Positions 7,381-17,615 are shown, counted from the stretch's first letter. The stretch is 30,503 bases of DNA from an uncultured Collinsella sp. (GCA_900546455.1 URCS01000023.1:1-30503), one strand, 5' to 3'. Notes: generated by a model not told the origin, from the sequence alone. Numbers and translations are program-made.

Positions 7381-7773
7381 CTATTGGGCAAGCTTGAGCT
7401 TACACCATGCGATTTCATTATAGAGGTAGGCGCGGCGTGCATCATCCTCCGACAAATTACCCAGCTTCTCTTCAAAACCTTGAATATCAGCTTTAAGCTT
7501 GTCGGCATCGACGGTCGCCAAATCGCAAGCGCGCTCGGCGAGAACGGTCACGACATCGTCCGCAACCTGGGCATAGCCGCCGGCCACGGCAAACGTGTGG
7601 TCGACAGTGCCCATGGCCTTATCGGAAACGCGAACGTAACCGCGGTCGATCGTGCAGATCTCGCTGGAGTGAGCAGGCAGAACGCCAAACTCACCATCCG
7701 TGGACGGAATCGACACAAACGCAGCGTCGCCCTCATAGGCGCAGCTCACGGGGCACACGATGCGGATACGCAT
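7381..7773 (-). CDS. atpC: F0F1 ATP synthase subunit epsilon
   Basis: The epsilon subunit of the F1 rotor, which joins gamma to the c-ring and regulates ATP hydrolysis. The 130-residue product has the N-terminal beta-sandwich with the family hallmark GEFGVLPAHS (about 27-36) and a C-terminal helical hairpin rich in Lys and Glu. It begins 3 bases after the beta-subunit stop codon and is the last gene of the operon, followed by a strong terminator. Confidence 0.93.
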   Translation of the reverse strand: MRIRIVCPVSCAYEGDAAFVSIPSTDGEFGVLPAHSSEICTIDRGYVRVSDKAMGTVDHTFAVAGGYAQVADDVVTVLAERACDLATVDADKLKADIQGFEEKLGNLSEDDARRAYLYNEIAWCKLKLAQ

Positions 7774-7776
7774 AAC

Positions 7777-9230
<1,454 letters not shown>

Positions 9231-9231
<1 letters not shown>

Positions 9232-10139
9232 TACTGTTCCTCCAATGCTGAGGCTCCGCCGACGATCTCGTTAATCTCGGTCGTGATCGAAGCCTGGCGC
9301 ACGCGACTATACGTGCGGGTAAGGGTCGAGATGATCGCGGTGGCGTTTTCCGTCGCGGAGTGCATGGCCTTGCGGCGTGCACCCTGCTCGGCAGCCGCCG
9401 AATCGATCAGGGCCTGGTAGATGACCGTCAGGATATAAGACGGCACAAGCTTGCCGAGAACATGCTCGGGAGAGGGCACGAACTCGAACGTGGACGAGAT
9501 GCGCTTAGGGGCGTCGGTCTCGTTCTTACGCGGACCGTGGGCCATAGCGATCATCTCGGGGTCGAGCGGCAACAGATGCTCGACGCGAAGCTCCTGATCC
9601 ACGCGGTTCTTGGCGTGGTGGTAGACAAGCTCGACACGGTCAAGCTCACCGGCACGATACGCATCGCAGATATGAGAGGAGATCATGCGGGCCTGATTGA
9701 AATCGGGCTCAGAGGAGTTGCCCTCAAAGTGCATGACGACGTTTTCGCGGTCACGGAAATACGTGGCCGGTTTGCGCCCACACGTGATGATCTCGCACTC
9801 GATGCCGTCGTTCGCCCAAGAAGCGGCGAGCTTTTCGGCCGTGCGCTCCACCGTCGTATTGAAACCGCCGGCAAGGCCGCGGTCCGAGGCAATAACGACA
9901 ATCAGGCCATGCTTGACGCTCTCATGCTTCTGCAGCATGGGATCGGTGCCCGAACAGGAGGCGTCGCCGGCGACCGTCAACATGACGTCGGTCAGCGCCT
10001 CCTTATAGGGCTCGGCCTGCTTGGAGCGATCGAGAGCACGACGGATCTTGGCCGTAGAGACCATCTCCATCGTGCGCGTGATCTGCTTGGTCGTGGTAAC
10101 CGAGGAGATTCGCTTCTTAATGTCGCGAAGGTTGGCCAT
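9231..10139 (-). CDS. atpG: F0F1 ATP synthase subunit gamma
   Basis: The central stalk of F1, whose rotation drives the catalytic sites. The 302-residue product has the characteristic coiled-coil ends: N-terminal LRDIKKRISSVTTTKQITRTM and a C-terminal helix with RQASITTEINEIVGGASAL, plus the Rossmann-like central part with ASDRGLAGGFN. It starts 5 bases after atpA ends, with GAGGAG upstream, and its stop overlaps the atpD start. Confidence 0.96.
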
Positions 10140-10144
10140 GGGGC

Positions 10145-11743
10145 TTAGTTCTCCTCTGATCCAGAAACATCCGAATGGTGCTTGGCCATGAACTGCTGCT
10201 TGAAGTCGCCGATGACGCGCAAGAGCTCAGCCTTGGTGTCATTATCGATCTTCTTGGCGCGAACCTTGTCGAGCAGCGAGCCAAAGCCATTGTCCATGTA
10301 CTCGATGAGCTCGGCACGGAAAGGCAGCACGTCGGCAATCTCCAGGTCATCCAGGAAGCCCTCGTTGCCAGCGAACAGCGTAACGATCTGCTCGCCAACC
10401 TCAAACGGCTTGTAGCGCGGCTGCTTAAGGAGCTCGGTCATGCGGGCACCATGGGTCAGCTGCTTCTGAGTAGCCTCGTCAAGGTCGGAGCCAAACTGCG
10501 TAAAGCCAGCGAGCTCCTGATAGGAAGCGAGGTCCAGACGGAGGTTGCCGGCGACCTGCTTCATGGCCTTGGTCTGCGCATCGCCACCGACGCGGGACAC
10601 GGAAATGCCCACGTCGACTGCCGGGCGCTGGCCCTGGAAGAAGAGCTCGGACTGCAGGTAGATCTGACCATCGGTAATGGAAATGACGTTGGTCGGAATG
10701 TAGGCCGAGACGTCGCCGTCCTGGGTCTCGATGATCGGCAGAGCTGTCATGGAGCCGTAACCGTTCTTCTTGGACATCTTGACAGCACGCTCGAGCAGAC
10801 GAGAGTGCAGGTAGAAGATGTCACCAGGATAGGCCTCGCGTCCGGGCGGACGATGCAGCGTCAGCGACATCTGACGGTAGGCCACAGCCTGCTTGGACAG
10901 GTCATCGTAGATGACGAGCACGTGACCGCCGGGGTTGGTCTCGCTGGCGGGCTTGCCGTCCTCGCCGTTGTACATGAAGAACTCGCCGATAGCGGCACCG
11001 GCCATAGGCGCGATGTACTGCATAGGGGCGGAATCGGCAGCGGTGGCCGAAACGATGATGGTGTAGTCGAGCGCACCGTGCTGAGCGAGGGTCTCGCGGA
11101 TGTTGGCAACCGTGGAGGCCTTCTGGCCGATGGCGACATAGATGCAGACCATGCCCTTGCCGCGCTGGTTGAGGATAGCGTCGATGGCAATGGCGGTCTT
11201 ACCGGTCTTACGGTCGCCGATGATGAGCTCTCGCTGACCGCGACCAATAGGCACCATGGAGTCGATGGCCAACAGGCCAGTCTGAACCGGCTCGCACACC
11301 GGGGTACGGTCGATGACGCCGGGGGCCTTGAACTCAATGGGACGACGGTGCGTGGCGACGATGTCGCCCAGGCCGTCGATGGGCTGGCCGAGCGGATTGA
11401 CGACGCGGCCGAGCATGGCGCGGCTCACAGGGATATCCATAATGCGGCCAGTGGTGCGGCACTCGTCGCCTTCCTTGATGGAGTCGACGGCACCAAACAG
11501 AACGGCGCCGACCTCGTCACGGTCAAGGTTCTGGGCAAGGCCGAAGACGGTCTCACCGGTATCGGAGCTCTTGAACTCCAGAAGCTCGCCTGCCATGGCG
11601 CTCTTGAGGCCGGAGACGCGCGCGATGCCGTCGCCTACCTCGTCGACCGTTGAAACCTCATGCGTATCGACCGTCGCGGAGAGGCTCGTGAGCTGCTCCT
11701 GCAGTTTCTTGGCGATATCCTGGGCATTGAGGGTTTCGGACAT
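10145..11743 (-). CDS. atpA: F0F1 ATP synthase subunit alpha
   Basis: The non-catalytic nucleotide-binding F1 subunit alternating with beta. The 532-residue product has the Walker A motif GDRKTGKT (176-183), the alpha hallmarks GRVVNPLGQPIDG and VGGDAQTKAMKQVAG, and PAVDVGISVSRVG as the family signature with the arginine finger. The start codon overlaps the delta-subunit stop by one base (TAATG). Confidence 0.98.
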   Translation of the reverse strand: MSETLNAQDIAKKLQEQLTSLSATVDTHEVSTVDEVGDGIARVSGLKSAMAGELLEFKSSDTGETVFGLAQNLDRDEVGAVLFGAVDSIKEGDECRTTGRIMDIPVSRAMLGRVVNPLGQPIDGLGDIVATHRRPIEFKAPGVIDRTPVCEPVQTGLLAIDSMVPIGRGQRELIIGDRKTGKTAIAIDAILNQRGKGMVCIYVAIGQKASTVANIRETLAQHGALDYTIIVSATAADSAPMQYIAPMAGAAIGEFFMYNGEDGKPASETNPGGHVLVIYDDLSKQAVAYRQMSLTLHRPPGREAYPGDIFYLHSRLLERAVKMSKKNGYGSMTALPIIETQDGDVSAYIPTNVISITDGQIYLQSELFFQGQRPAVDVGISVSRVGGDAQTKAMKQVAGNLRLDLASYQELAGFTQFGSDLDEATQKQLTHGARMTELLKQPRYKPFEVGEQIVTLFAGNEGFLDDLEIADVLPFRAELIEYMDNGFGSLLDKVRAKKIDNDTKAELLRVIGDFKQQFMAKHHSDVSGSEEN

Positions 11744-12219
11744 TAGGCTTCACCTCCGTACGAATTAGCAGAGTTTGCGAGGGTCTCCTGCGCGATGCGC
11801 AGCTGCGTCTTGACGGTAATGTCACGACGCTCGCCGCGGGCCTCGAGCACCAGGCCGCCCACGATAGACGGGTCGACCTGCTCGATAAGGAATACTTTGC
11901 GGCCGAAGTCCTGCTCGCATTTCTTAGTGATGGTTTGACGCAGCTCGTCGTCGAGCGGGATCGCCGTGGTGACGGTCACGCCCACTACATCCTCGTCTTC
12001 CTCGGCAACATACTTAAAGGCAGCTGCCACCTTGGGAAGAAGGTCGAGCTGGTCGCGCTTGGACATGGTGTCGAGCACGGCGATGATCTCGGGGTTGGCA
12101 GAAGCCAAGCGCTCGATCATCTCGAGGTCCTCGAACACATGGTTCTCGGCCTTGGCGGCTTCCAGAAGGGAGCGCGCGTAGGTCTCGAGCACTTTGTCCT
12201 GATAGCGGCTAGTCGGCAT
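11743..12219 (-). CDS. atpH: F0F1 ATP synthase subunit delta
   Basis: The F1 delta subunit, which ties the peripheral stalk to the top of F1. The product is 158 residues, somewhat short for a family usually near 180. It begins with YARSLLEAA, typical of the N-terminal helical bundle, and ends with the conserved pattern DPSIVGGLVLEARGERRDI. It overlaps atpF by 11 bases at its start and atpA by one base at its end. Identification rests on these motifs and on its fixed place in the operon. Confidence 0.93.
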   Translation of the reverse strand: MPTSRYQDKVLETYARSLLEAAKAENHVFEDLEMIERLASANPEIIAVLDTMSKRDQLDLLPKVAAAFKYVAEEDEDVVGVTVTTAIPLDDELRQTITKKCEQDFGRKVFLIEQVDPSIVGGLVLEARGERRDITVKTQLRIAQETLANSANSYGGEA

Positions 12220-12811
12220 TCAGGCTACCTGCTTCCTGGATGTAGCGCTCGATGAGCTTCTTCTGCTCGGCCTCGTTCTCGAGTGCCTCGCCCACGATCT
12301 TGGTGGCGACGGCAACGGACAGGTCGGCGATGGAGTTCGCGGCACCGGCGTAGATGGACTTGCGCTCGTCCTCGACGGTCGTATGGGCCTTGGCGATGAT
12401 CTCCTCGGCCTCCTTGTGAGCAGCCTCGATGATACGGGCGCGCTCGGACTCGGCGTCCTTACGGGCCTCGAGAACGATGTCGGCAGCCTGACGACGGGCG
12501 TCGGTGACGATCGAGTCGGACTCAGCGCGCTTGGCGATAGCCTCCTGCTTGGTCTTCTCGGCCTCGTCGAGGCTCTCCTCGATCTTCTTGCCGCGCTCCT
12601 CCATGGTTTTCATGATGCCCGGCAGGGCGACCTTGGCCAGCACGATCCAGATAATCAGGAAGGCGATAAGCGCCGGGATGAACTCCGCCATCTTAGGGAT
12701 GAGGATGTCCGCACCGGCGGCGCCGTCCTCGGCGAACGCGGAAACCGGCATGAGCAGCGCGGCCGCGGACGCGGAGAGTGCGATCGCGCTCTTCTGGGAT
12801 GAAAGATTCAT
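12209..12811 (-). CDS. atpF: F0F1 ATP synthase subunit b
   Basis: The peripheral-stalk subunit: one membrane helix and a long cytoplasmic helix that dimerises and holds delta. In this 200-residue product the membrane helix is at about 42-64 (FIPALIAFLIIWIVLAKVALP), followed by about 130 residues of charged helical heptads. Before the helix is a signal-peptide-like stretch (about 1-27, ending AFA before ED) that many b subunits lack. GGAG lies about 8 bases before the ATG. Confidence 0.95.
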   Translation of the reverse strand: MNLSSQKSAIALSASAAALLMPVSAFAEDGAAGADILIPKMAEFIPALIAFLIIWIVLAKVALPGIMKTMEERGKKIEESLDEAEKTKQEAIAKRAESDSIVTDARRQAADIVLEARKDAESERARIIEAAHKEAEEIIAKAHTTVEDERKSIYAGAANSIADLSVAVATKIVGEALENEAEQKKLIERYIQEAGSLNAD

Positions 12812-12826
12812 ACTTGACGCTCCGTG

Positions 12827-13021
12827 CTATTTAACGATCAGCGCGACAACGAAGCCGATCAGAGCCAGAGCCTCGCCGAAGGCGGAGCCCATGATGAAGA
12901 CGGTGAACACGCGGCCCTGGACCTCAGGCTGACGGGCCATAGCACCCGTAGCACCCAGAGCAGACAGGCCGATAGCAAGACCAGCGCCGATAACACCGAG
13001 ACCGTAACCGATAACTCCCAC
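12827..13021 (-). CDS. atpE: F0F1 ATP synthase subunit c
   Basis: The c-ring protein, two membrane helices joined by the conserved polar loop RQPE (30-33). Helix 1 has the Gly-rich packing pattern, and helix 2 carries the ion-binding Glu50. At 64 residues it is at the short end of the family. The Na+-binding Gln of helix 1 is replaced by Ile17 and the residue after Glu50 is Ala, so proton rather than sodium coupling is predicted by family rules. The start is GTG at 13021 with an excellent AAAGGAGG ribosome-binding site, fitting the high output needed for a subunit present in about ten copies. A 124-base gap with a hairpin separates it from atpB. Confidence 0.96.
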   Translation of the reverse strand: MGVIGYGLGVIGAGLAIGLSALGATGAMARQPEVQGRVFTVFIMGSAFGEALALIGFVVALIVK

Positions 13022-13072
13022 GATTCCTCCTTTGTCGTGCGTGTCTTATTTCACGCAGGATAACCTTTTTAT

Positions 13073-13108
13073 AACTGCCGGGCTCCATGGGTACGGGCAC
13101 CGGCGGTT
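13073..13108 (-). promoter_or_regulatory. Hairpin in the atpB-atpE spacer
   Basis: AACTGCCGG (13073-13081) pairs with CCGGCGGTT (13100-13108), nine pairs with one T-G wobble and an 18-base loop. There is no T tract after it in the direction of transcription, so it is not a simple terminator. An RNA-processing or stability element ahead of the highly expressed c subunit is possible. Confidence 0.4.
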
Positions 13109-13145
13109 TAACGAATTGCCTTACCTTTAAGGCGCGAACGGAAGA

Positions 13146-13949
13146 CTACTCCTCCTCCGCGACCTCCTCTGCCTCAGAGACATACACGGCGGTAAGGACC
13201 GTGAAGACGTAAGCCTGGATGGCGCCGACCACAAGCTCGATCGCATAGATCAGGATGAGGATGGCAAGCCAGGCCAGCGAAGGCAGGGCGCCGACGGCGT
13301 GGGCCGCGGAAACCTGCTGAAGCAGCGGCTGCATGAACATGCTCGCCATGATGGCGAACGAGCCCATGACCACGTGTCCTGCGAACATGTTGCAGAACAG
13401 ACGGACGGCGAGCGTGATGAGGCGCAGGAAGGTCGAGAAAAGCTCGACGACCCACACGAGCACGTTCATCGGGAAGCTCACGCCCTGCGGGGCGAGGCTC
13501 TTGATGTAGCCGATCACGCCGTGAGCCTTGCATCCGTAGTAGATGAAGTACACGAAGGCGAAGATGGCGAGCGCGGCGGTGGAGCCGATTGCACCGGTGC
13601 CGGGCTTCATTCCCGGGATCAGGCCGATCATGTTGTTGATCAGGATGAACAGGAAAAGCGAGCACAGGAACGGGAAGTGCTTCTTCCAGTTCTCACCCAC
13701 GACACCCTTGCCGATATCGTTCTCGACGTACTCGATGATGTACTCGAAACCGTTGACGAAGAAGCCCTTGGGAACCAAAGTCTGCTTCTTCTTGAACACG
13801 GCCAGGACGATCAGGAGCACGATCGTGGAGACGATCAGCCAAAACGAGTACTGCGTGATGCCGCAGCTCAGATCGCCCACGACAGGGGTGGAGCTGAACT
13901 CGCTGACCAGATGATTAATCTCATCAGGCAGCTTTTCAAAAATTTCCAC
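13146..13949 (-). CDS. atpB: F0F1 ATP synthase subunit a
   Basis: The membrane stator of the proton path. The 267-residue product has five to six hydrophobic helices, and the essential Arg lies in TLAVRLFCNMFAGH. The start is GTG at 13949 with AAAGG six bases upstream, giving MEIFEKLPDEINH. The C-terminus ends in an acidic run (SEAEEVAEEE). It starts 3 bases after the preceding small membrane protein and leads the structural genes of the operon. Confidence 0.95.
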   Translation of the reverse strand: MEIFEKLPDEINHLVSEFSSTPVVGDLSCGITQYSFWLIVSTIVLLIVLAVFKKKQTLVPKGFFVNGFEYIIEYVENDIGKGVVGENWKKHFPFLCSLFLFILINNMIGLIPGMKPGTGAIGSTAALAIFAFVYFIYYGCKAHGVIGYIKSLAPQGVSFPMNVLVWVVELFSTFLRLITLAVRLFCNMFAGHVVMGSFAIMASMFMQPLLQQVSAAHAVGALPSLAWLAILILIYAIELVVGAIQAYVFTVLTAVYVSEAEEVAEEE

Positions 13950-13952
13950 GAC

Positions 13953-14264
13953 TTACCTTTCGACCTCATGAGGATCTCGCAGCGCCTTGGCGACGCGAAC
14001 CGCGCAGGCGGCCATAAAGGCCACGAAGCCGATCGCCTCGCCCAGGAGGAACATGCGAAATGCCTCTCCGAACAACACAAACACAACCAAGGTAAAGACA
14101 AGCAACGCGATTGCCGAGACCGCGAGACTCACCATACCCTTGAGCATGTCCGCATTCTGCTTATCGTCAAGAACCGGCTTGAGCGTAAAGACAAAGGGAA
14201 GGAAGGCAATCGCGCCCGCGATGGCACCTGCAACGATAGCGAGCAGATCGGCTATCTGAAACAC
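13953..14264 (-). CDS. Small membrane protein at the head of the atp operon (AtpI position)
   Basis: A 103-residue hydrophobic protein with three to four predicted membrane segments (about 5-28, 50-71 and 74-92). It occupies the place of AtpI, which helps c-ring assembly in other bacteria, but I see no sequence motif that proves it is AtpI. I chose the GTG start at 14264 (VFQIADLLAI) because GAGG lies six bases upstream; the open frame to 14339 runs back through the promoter. It is 3 bases from atpB and is the first gene of the transcript. Confidence 0.72.
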   Translation of the reverse strand: MFQIADLLAIVAGAIAGAIAFLPFVFTLKPVLDDKQNADMLKGMVSLAVSAIALLVFTLVVFVLFGEAFRMFLLGEAIGFVAFMAACAVRVAKALRDPHEVER

Positions 14265-14325
14265 TGGCGTCCTCACTTTCCTTTTTAACGCCTCACAGAA
14301 CAGTTCCCGCCAAACATTGGTGACT

Positions 14326-14353
14326 ATTGTACGAGCCAATCGCTAAAGTACAA
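14326..14353 (-). promoter_or_regulatory. Promoter of the ATP synthase operon
   Basis: On the minus strand TTGTAC (14348-14353) and TACAAT (14326-14331) are separated by 16 bases, about 60 bases before the first start codon. It is the best sigma-70-like match in the spacer between upp and the operon. Confidence 0.65.
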
Positions 14354-14468
14354 CCGAAAAAGCATCGGTTAATACGCACCTGTTCGTTTTCTTAAGACCT
14401 TCTTTATGCCGCAGGTACGGTAATACGTTTTTCTCGAACCCTGCAGGGCAAAACGTCCGTTAACAGGA

Positions 14469-14503
14469 GTGCGCGCGGTCGCCTTTTGTTCGACCGCGCG
14501 CAC
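14469..14503 (-). terminator. Strong GC hairpin after upp
   Basis: GTGCGCGCGGTCG (14469-14481) pairs perfectly with CGACCGCGCGCAC (14491-14503) over a 9-base loop, about 40 bases after the upp stop. There is no clear T tract in either direction, so it may slow or protect the 3' end rather than act as a classical terminator. Confidence 0.5.
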
Positions 14504-14545
14504 CGTTTCTTCGTATTTGCAGCCGCGGCCGTCTTAGCCCAGCGA

Positions 14546-15193
14546 CTAGAGCGTGCCGTAGATGCGGTCGCCGGCGTCGCCGAGACCGGGAACGATGTAG
14601 GCAGCCTCGTTGAGATGGTCGTCGATGGCGCAGGTATAGATATGCACATCGGGATCCTTCTCAGTCAGCGACTTGAGGCCCTCGGGGGCCGCGACGATGC
14701 ACAGCATGCGGATGTCCTTGACACCGCGCCCGCGCAGGTAGCTGATGGCCATCTCGGCCGAACCGCCCGTGGCGAGCATGGGGTCGACGACCAGGCAGAT
14801 GCGCTGGTCGATATCCTTGGGCATCTTGCAGTAATACTCGTGCGGCTCATGGGTGACCTCGTCGCGCTCCATGCCGATGTGGCCCACGCGAGCGGAGGGC
14901 ACCAGGTCGAGGATACCGTCGACCATGCCAAGGCCCGCACGCAGGATGGGCACGATGGCGAGTTTCTTGCCGGCGAGCTGCTTAAACGTTGCGGTGGTGA
15001 TGGGGGTCTCGACTTCGACGTCTTCCATGGGCAGGTCGCGCATGGCCTCGTAGCCGTCAAAAAGTGCAAGCTCGCGCACAAGCTGGCGGAATTGGTTGGT
15101 GCCGGTGTTTTTGTCGCGCAGGATCGACAGCTTGTGCTGGACGAGCGGGTGATCGACAAGCGTCACACGGGACGCATCGTAGGTGACGGTCAT
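14546..15193 (-). CDS. upp: Uracil phosphoribosyltransferase
   Basis: Pyrimidine salvage: uracil plus PRPP gives UMP. The 215-residue product has the PRPP-binding loop VVDPMLATGGSA (about 135-146), the conserved VPILRAGLGM, and the C-terminal uracil-binding GDAGDRIYGT. The ATG at 15193 gives the usual N-terminus and length, with AAAGGGG about 10 bases upstream. The 123-base leader between it and glpK can form three hairpins (GCGTGC/GCACGC, CCTTG/CAAGG, GGCCG/CGGCC). No PyrR-type motif was recognised. Confidence 0.96.
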   Translation of the reverse strand: MTVTYDASRVTLVDHPLVQHKLSILRDKNTGTNQFRQLVRELALFDGYEAMRDLPMEDVEVETPITTATFKQLAGKKLAIVPILRAGLGMVDGILDLVPSARVGHIGMERDEVTHEPHEYYCKMPKDIDQRICLVVDPMLATGGSAEMAISYLRGRGVKDIRMLCIVAAPEGLKSLTEKDPDVHIYTCAIDDHLNEAAYIVPGLGDAGDRIYGTL

Positions 15194-15316
15194 GGATTGA
15201 TTGCCCCTTTCGTTGCGGCCGCAAAACGGCCTTGCTGACAAGGCGTGCAGCAATGTTGCCGCCGCACGCCATGCATTAGTTTAGCGGTTTGTTGTATCGA
15301 GCAGCCCATCGCAGCC

Positions 15317-16858
15317 CTACTGTGCGGTGCTGAGCGAGCGCCTGACTGCATCACGCCAGCCCGCAAGGTTTTGCTCGCGGCGCTCGGCGGACATGTGGGG
15401 AAGGAAGGTCCTAACGATCTGGGCATTTTGCTCCAGCTCTTCCAGGTCTTCCCAATAGCCGACGGCAAGACCCGCCAAGTACGCGGCACCGATTGCCGTG
15501 GTCTCCACCGTCTCGCATTGCAGCACGGGGATATCCAGCAGGTCGGCCTGGAATTGCATGATGAACTCGTTGCGCGAGGCACCGCCATCGACAGACAGGC
15601 GCTCGATCGAAAGCCCCACGTCCTGCTCCATGGCGCGCAGCACGTCGTAGCTCTGATATGCCATGGATTCGCAGGCGGCACGTACGATGGTCGCACGGCT
15701 CGAGGCGCCGGTCAGACCGCACACGATACCGCGGGCATGTGGGTCCCACCAGGGAGCACCCAAACCCGCAAAGGCGGGAACGAAGTAGCAGCCCTCGTTG
15801 TCGCTAATCGAAGCGGCGAGTTGTGCCGACTCGCTCACGCTCGAGATGATGCCCATGTTGTTGCGAAGCCAGTTCATCGTTGAGCCGGCGGCAAAAATAG
15901 AGCCCTCGAGCGCATAGCTGACTTTGCCGTCCGCAGCGATACCGATGGTGGAGACCAGGCCATTCTTAGATTCGACGATCTCGTCGCCGGTGTTCATGAG
16001 CATAAAGCAACCCGTGCCATAGGTGTTTTTGGTCTGGCCGGGACGGAAACAGCAGTGGCCGAACAGCGACGCCTGTTGGTCACCCGCCACGCCCATGATG
16101 GGCGGCATGTTGGTCATGATGTCGCTCGCGACGCGGCCGTAGTCGCCCGAGCTCCAGCGAACCTCGGGCATCATGGAGCGCGGGATGTCGAAGAGCGCCA
16201 GCAGGTCGTCGTCCCATTCGAGCGTATGGATGTTGAAGAGTGCGGTACGGCTGGCATTGGTGTAGTCGGTGGCAAAGACCTGGCCACCGGTGAGATTGTA
16301 GATGAGCCACGTGTCGATGGTGCCAAACATGAGGTCGCCCGCCGCCGCGCTTTCGCGTGCGCCGTCGACGTTGTCGAGAATCCACTGCACCTTGGAGGCC
16401 GAGAAATACGGGTCGAGCGTGAGTCCCGTGCGGGAGCGCACCAGCTCCTCGCAACCCTGTTCAACCAACGCGTCGATCGCCGGCGCGGTACGACGGCACT
16501 GCCATACGATGGCGTTATAGATGGGCTGGCCGCTCACGCGGTCCCAGACCACCGTGGTCTCGCGCTGGTTGGAGATGCCGATGGCGGCGATGCGGTCGGA
16601 ATGGATACCGCTCTTAAACTGAACCTCCATCATGACGGCAATCTGGCTGGCAAGGACCGTCATGGGGTCTTGCTCTACCCAACCGGGACGCGGAAAACTC
16701 GTTTTGACGCTGCGACGTGCCTGCGCGACGATGCATCCATACTCGTCGACGATGGTCGCAAGTACCGAGGTGGTGCCGCAGTCGAGCGCCATGATGTAGG
16801 AACCGCCAAAGTTAAACGAGGCATCTTCCATGCCCAGGCTGCCCAGATTCAACGACAT
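15317..16858 (-). CDS. glpK: Glycerol kinase
   Basis: FGGY-family kinase making glycerol 3-phosphate from glycerol and ATP. The 513-residue product matches GlpK along its length: PGWVEQDP, SNQRETTVVWD (Arg99, Glu100), DPYFSASK (Tyr151), GVAGDQQASLFG (Asp260 catalytic, Gln261), NTYGTGCFMLMNTG, AFAGLGAPWWDP and DGGASRNEFIMQF. Odd points are in the N-terminal phosphate loop: DCGTTSVL stands where E. coli has DQGTTSSR, so the Gln and the ATP-contacting Arg are replaced. The N-terminus is about 14 residues longer than E. coli. GAAAGG lies 9-10 bases before the ATG, and the start is 13 bases after the tsaC stop, so the two are co-transcribed. Confidence 0.95.
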   Translation of the reverse strand: MSLNLGSLGMEDASFNFGGSYIMALDCGTTSVLATIVDEYGCIVAQARRSVKTSFPRPGWVEQDPMTVLASQIAVMMEVQFKSGIHSDRIAAIGISNQRETTVVWDRVSGQPIYNAIVWQCRRTAPAIDALVEQGCEELVRSRTGLTLDPYFSASKVQWILDNVDGARESAAAGDLMFGTIDTWLIYNLTGGQVFATDYTNASRTALFNIHTLEWDDDLLALFDIPRSMMPEVRWSSGDYGRVASDIMTNMPPIMGVAGDQQASLFGHCCFRPGQTKNTYGTGCFMLMNTGDEIVESKNGLVSTIGIAADGKVSYALEGSIFAAGSTMNWLRNNMGIISSVSESAQLAASISDNEGCYFVPAFAGLGAPWWDPHARGIVCGLTGASSRATIVRAACESMAYQSYDVLRAMEQDVGLSIERLSVDGGASRNEFIMQFQADLLDIPVLQCETVETTAIGAAYLAGLAVGYWEDLEELEQNAQIVRTFLPHMSAERREQNLAGWRDAVRRSLSTAQ

Positions 16859-16871
16859 CGCTTACACCTTT

Positions 16872-17615
16872 CTATTGCATCGGGTCGGACAGGACCCGCT
16901 CGATCTCTGATGCGGGAAGTGCGCCTTGGCGCAGGATCTGGAGCCCGCCGTGCTGGAACGACACGATGGTCGAGGCGTCGCGACACGGGGTCTCACCGGC
17001 GTCGACGGCAACATCGACCCCCTCCAGGATGCGACCCTCGACGGCGGCAAAGCTTGCCGGCGAAGGCGCGCCGTGCGTGTTGGCGCTCGTGCAGGCAAGG
17101 GGACTGCCGCAGGCGCGGATGAGCGCTTGCACCACGGGCGAAGCCGAAGCGCGAAGTGCCACCGTGTCGTCGGCGGCGCGCATAAAGGTCGGCACGCAGG
17201 GGGCCGCCTTGACCACGATAGTCAGGGCGCCCGGCCAGCATCGTCGGGCAAGCACGCGGGCCTCTTCCGGGATATCCACGCCATAGCGGTCGAGTGCTTC
17301 GACGCCATCGACCAGCCAAGCGACGGTTTGCGTGAGCTCACGTTGCTTGAGAGTGAAGATACGGCGATAGCCGGTGCCGAGCGCAGGAACTGCGGCGCCA
17401 TTGACGGCAGCCTGCGGATCGCGCGGCCACGATGGGAATTCGCTTGTATCTTGGGGCACGGCGTCCGAGAAGGCGTTGACTGCCACGGCGACACCGTAGA
17501 CGGTCTCGGTCGGAATCAAGGCCAGGCCGCCGCGGCCGAGCACCTCGGCCGTGCGCTCGACGGCAAGCCGATGCGGCTCGCGCGTTCCCTCGTATACCCG
17601 ATAGACCGTCTGCAT
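16872..17615 (-). CDS. tsaC: L-threonylcarbamoyladenylate synthase (YrdC/Sua5 domain)
   Basis: Makes threonylcarbamoyl-AMP from Thr, bicarbonate and ATP, the first step of the t6A37 tRNA modification. The 247-residue product has the YrdC hallmarks IPTETVYGVAV (about 34-44), IFTLKQRE (86-93), ARRCWPGALTIVV, the TSAN motif in LACTSANTHG, and RDASTIV near the end. Between GVAVAV and the KQR motif is an extra segment of about 30 residues (about 53-81) absent from the compact E. coli enzyme. No Sua5 C-terminal domain is present. In many bacteria tsaC follows prmC directly; here a toxin-antitoxin pair separates them. Confidence 0.9.
   Translation of the reverse strand: MQTVYRVYEGTREPHRLAVERTAEVLGRGGLALIPTETVYGVAVAVNAFSDAVPQDTSEFPSWPRDPQAAVNGAAVPALGTGYRRIFTLKQRELTQTVAWLVDGVEALDRYGVDIPEEARVLARRCWPGALTIVVKAAPCVPTFMRAADDTVALRASASPVVQALIRACGSPLACTSANTHGAPSPASFAAVEGRILEGVDVAVDAGETPCRDASTIVSFQHGGLQILRQGALPASEIERVLSDPMQ

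Noticed and set aside
10175..11653. 492-codon plus-strand frame opposite atpA
   Set aside because: Antisense shadow of the alpha subunit gene; composition only.
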